From Glandiceps talaboti (taxonomy: Eukaryota; Hemichordata; Enteropneusta; Spengelidae), in assembly GCF_964340395.1 (NCBI RefSeq), contig NC_135552.1:12711194-12775193 (forward strand): 64,000 nt of DNA, in the 5' to 3' direction. Both the position numbers and the translations under genes were made by a program. The notes beneath the pieces are model-generated. The model saw nothing but the letters and a program-made list of their open reading frames with translations. It made no database searches and was not told the DNA's origin. Positions 60,292 to 64,000 of this stretch are shown piece after piece (positions within the stretch are counted from its first letter, which is position 1; the number at the start of each line of letters is the position of its first letter).

Positions 60292-63200
60292 ACTACAATT
60301 AAAAATATAGATTATAAACTTCATTGCATCCGTTAAGAATTTCTTCATTGGATTTTCTGCAAATAATGTTTGGTGCATTTAGACAGAACAAGCCTGATAT
60401 CTAATAGGTCTCAATGACCGGGCAAATAAGTACAGATATTCAGGCTATTTCTATTCTATATTTAATTGCAGGTAGAATGATCCTTAAGACATCAGTTTCC
60501 TAGGGGACAGAGGAACGTTTGTAATGGAACGCCATTGTTATGTTAATAAATGATAGGTCTTGTCCGCCCATCCTTACAAATAGGCAGGACAATGTTAGAA
60601 CGTATGATAAGAAAAGAACCATAAAATCTGTAAGAAGTATATGTTAAACATAGCGTGACCATTTGCTTAAGATTTTCTCAAAAAAATAACGCAGACTTTA
60701 CTGATTTTTTGTTTATAGTGCCGTTTTAGTGGTGTTCCTACTAGCTACTTTCAATAATGTACTCGCGAAATGAAAGTACGTACTGGTTACGTGTAGCTTG
60801 CTTTACTTCATAGACGGGAGACTCTCTAAAGTCTAGAATTCAACTTGCGAATTCTAAAAAAAAAAAAATTGAGAGAAAAACACCTCTTCATATAACACAT
60901 GAGACCGTTATTAAGTTTGGCCGCTATGACATATGATAAACCGTGGCTGTCAGTCTTCAGTGGCCACATCAAACAAAGAAAAACAATACAAGAGAAGAAC
61001 CCCTTTGTGAACATATTACTATACGACACTGGCCTTTGTCAACCACTGACTATAGTAGTTTATTTTGCGCATTCACTAGTCATACTCGACAAATCACTGT
61101 CGGATTTAACTGTGATGTGATTAACATCGCTGATTGAAAAGGCACAAAATTATATCTCTCGGATGTTTGTCGTGCTCAGAAAGAGTTACAAGTGCCAATT
61201 GAGTGTGAACATGAAAACAACAAGTTAAGATTCTAAGACTTTTCAAAGACGCTGTATTTCAATAATTTTGAAAGTAAACAACTGCTAATTCAAAAAAGGT
61301 TATGTACAGTTCTTACCTATGATGCTGTTGTTACTGTATGGAATTAATCCATTCTTAATAAGTTCAATAGCCTCTCTCTCCAGAGTTCAATGACCAAACG
61401 AAAATTCACAAGGGCAAAATAAACATATATGAATATTTGTTGTTATCTGTCATCACCCAGTGGGTGATATATCCCATTATAAATGAGAGTGGTGGCATCG
61501 CTTACTATACATGTATGTTCTCTCCGTTTGGGAGTTTTGAAAACATTGTTGTTCGTTTTTGTTCTTTCGTCCTTACCCTAATTTGACCCGGTCCACTGTC
61601 TCCGTCGCTTCAGTTGCCTGCCTCCGCCATTAATTCCGAATTTTCGCATTTTATTTAAATCTGTGCGACAGAATTAATGCTCGAAAAAGCCAAGCTACAA
61701 CGCCATGTTTCCAGCCTTTGACATGGAATATATCACACATTTCTTAGACATTTCGTTCTTAATCAGACCTTGTAATAATAGTTCCTCCGTATCACGTTGA
61801 CGACATTAATGATAAATGACGTCACACATACAATTTAACCAATCAAGTGGAAGTTGTATTTCCCGTCTCTGTACCGGGTGATCAAAATGTAAAGACTGGT
61901 TTTATTTTTATGGATTGTATCAAATAACTATTTTGTCTATTAATTTTGTACTGCAGAAAGCTCAACCTTACACTGTGAAGGAATGAATGGTTGCTCAGTT
62001 ACTGTATTCGGGTGAAATTTATTATGAATTAAGATTGTTTTCGAAAAGCAACTTCAACCCTTTGCAAATGAATCATCAAATTAAGCCTATATATTTATAT
62101 TTGTTGCACTTTAAAGTATATGTTTGTAAGCTTACACACTGTCCTTGTACATATTGTATCAATGGCATGCGATTCTCTTGTTATTCACGTGAAAATGAAG
62201 TGTATAATGTACTCTAAATTCAGTGAATGTTTGAAGTACTTGGCACAGTTTTCAAGTGTGAGATATTATTGCCCTCCTTGTAACTACATTATTAGCCCAT
62301 ATATTTGGTTATCATCAGGCACGCCGGTCTGGCACGACATGCTAGCGAACGACATTATCAAGTTAAATGTGACCCCAACGTTATGTACTAGGGATACGAG
62401 GCCACAAACCCCCTCGTGAAGAACACCATACAAATGTACAGGCGACAGGTTTGCATATTTTAGTCTTGAAACTTTGAAAGCAAACACAAAGTTCAATAAA
62501 AGGGCGACAAAGGCACTCGATAAAAATATAATTCCGTCGTCCGTTTATGATTATGTGTAGTAAGACTATACACAAGTAGTGCCTATAACTTGAAAAAATT
62601 AGCAGTGCCAAAAACTTGGACACAGCGTTTGGCGTCGAATTTTTTCGAACTGCAACGTCCAAGAAATCGATAGAGATCTCCCATTCACACTGAAATCAGA
62701 CATATTTGATATTAACCAACAACACTAGAGAAAACAAGAAAACATTAAATAGTGTGATAACCACACCCACCGTGTCTTGTCGAATTACATGTACTACTAT
62801 CTATACGTATATCCCACTCTACCACCATGGTACTACCAAACTTCACGACGTGTCAATTTATGGAAAGTCAGCAAATATAACATTACATGCCAAACATTAT
62901 TGGAGGAAGATAATAACGACTCATACAGAGATAATTATTCAATAAAGTGTATTAACATCAAATATTTGATGAAGTGTCGATATCGTAAATCAGACCATGG
63001 CAGCCGCATGTTTTAAAAAAAATACAATTATAGAATATTTCTCAGGTTTACAAATTTAATATTCATAGGTCAAGTTTGACAGGCACTGTATACCAGGCTA
63101 CATTAAGTGCCACACGAAGAATGTGCTGTGAATATATCTATCATTATTCCGGGCAGAGTAGGTGCAAAATTGTGATCAATACATTGACCAGTACTAGTGT

Positions 63201-63618
63201 TTGAGAAGCAATTTTCTAATCATTTCTATTGATAGTACTCTAAATATAATAGGTCACGTGACAGAGAACATTTTTTTTCAATAATGACTAATTTATCATG
63301 GTGCACACAAAAAACTTGTCTAGATTTGAATAAGGATGGTTGTGATGGTTTTTTTTATTGACACAGATCTAGAACTATTTATTCGAAAGTCGACTGATAC
63401 AATATACGTTTGTACGTGTTATAATGCAAATTCTACGCTAACCCAAGCCGTATCTGTTTCAAGAATATAGACGAGAGTACACCAAACTGCGACCATGCAC
63501 ATCGATCCATTTAAAAATACCCCGAAAGTTTGCCACATATTGATTGCGTACGTGCAAACTTTGTCATTCGTCATTGCGGCGGTCAGCTTTGTCAAATATT
63601 GATACCGTACCATAATAG
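60292..63618. other. Gene-poor AT-rich sequence
   Basis: Several short open frames (61987-62217, 62120-62419, 62706-62945) overlap one another on both strands and have no motif or splice signal that supports them. No RNA gene or repeat family recognised. Confidence 0.4.
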
Positions 63619-63738
63619 GATAGTCACTTGTGAGCTAATATTCTATTCCAGGATGATAATATTCTTTTCTAGGATGATCATAACACAAAATAATGACGTC
63701 ATTAGGTATTTACGAATACTCAAAAAATACCGTCACCG
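63619..63738 (+). repeat. SINE-like dispersed repeat, copy 2 of 3
   Basis: TAGTCACTTGTGAGCTAATA, TTCTATTCCAGGATGATAAT, AGGATGATCATAACACAAAA, AATGACGTCATT and GGTATTTACGAATACTCAAA match copies at 3191-3312 (same strand) and 53096-53237 (opposite strand). Confidence 0.65.
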
Positions 63739-63742
63739 GATC

Positions 63743-63781
63743 ATATCAGACCATATCAGACCATATTAGACCATATTTGAC
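63743..63781. repeat. Short tandem repeat (ATCAGACCAT)n
   Basis: Four near-identical 10-bp units (GATCATATCAGACC, ATATCAGACC, ATATTAGACC, ATATTTGACA) directly after the SINE-like copy, possibly its 3' tail. Confidence 0.75.
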
Positions 63782-64000
63782 ATTTGACCTTATTGTTGTT
63801 GCGTAGTTAGGCCAGAGGAACAAAACAGTTACATGAAGCACAGGACTTTGATATTTAGAGATGCGTCGTCCTTTAATATACCATTCGAATTCGCATTCAC
63901 ACTAATCGTTTATCTGATTTCTTCTTAGTTACCGAAGTATTTTGACGAAGAAATACCAAGGTTTATTAGCAGGTCTTTAATGAAGAACGATAGACAGGTC

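Overview
The window is AT-rich, intron-rich, repeat-laden nuclear DNA from an animal, most likely a marine invertebrate bilaterian. The evidence is: intronless replication-dependent histone H3.2-type and H4 genes, each with the metazoan 3' stem-loop and a purine-rich downstream element; kilobase-scale introns with GT-AG borders; relics of BEL/Pao, jockey/CR1-type LINE, hAT-like and RecQ-like sequences; and abundant microsatellites and foldback (palindromic) elements. I cannot assign the phylum from sequence alone. There are no operons, CRISPR arrays or prokaryotic features. Layout: 1-7600 is a graveyard of broken transposable elements on the minus strand (BEL/Pao protease and reverse transcriptase, a RecQ-like helicase fragment, a hAT-like fragment, a GC-rich tandemly duplicated repeat, a LINE reverse transcriptase), followed by two foldback elements. 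11813-21426 (minus) holds the last two exons of an uncharacterised coiled-coil protein gene (called gene A here), separated by a 7.5 kb intron; its first exon was not found. 21.4-42.0 kb holds no gene I can support, only simple repeats and a foldback element. 42003-55255 (minus) is a complete-looking four-exon paralogue of gene A (gene B, 742 residues predicted). Its third intron, 10.4 kb long, contains the intact histone H3 and H4 genes on the same strand, with a 1.9 kb long-armed foldback transposon between them and several smaller hairpin elements. 55.3-64 kb is mostly repeats plus one weak candidate spliced gene at 57.3-57.8 kb. Genes A and B share three conserved blocks, an acidic stretch, a coiled coil and a basic Lys/Ser/Pro-rich tail, and share exon phases, so they are duplicated members of a family I do not recognise. 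The histone genes have their own promoters (CCAAT/TATA/E2F-like for H3; octamer/TATA for H4) and share an identical 53-nt 3' end, so they are autonomous guests in the host intron rather than part of the host transcript.
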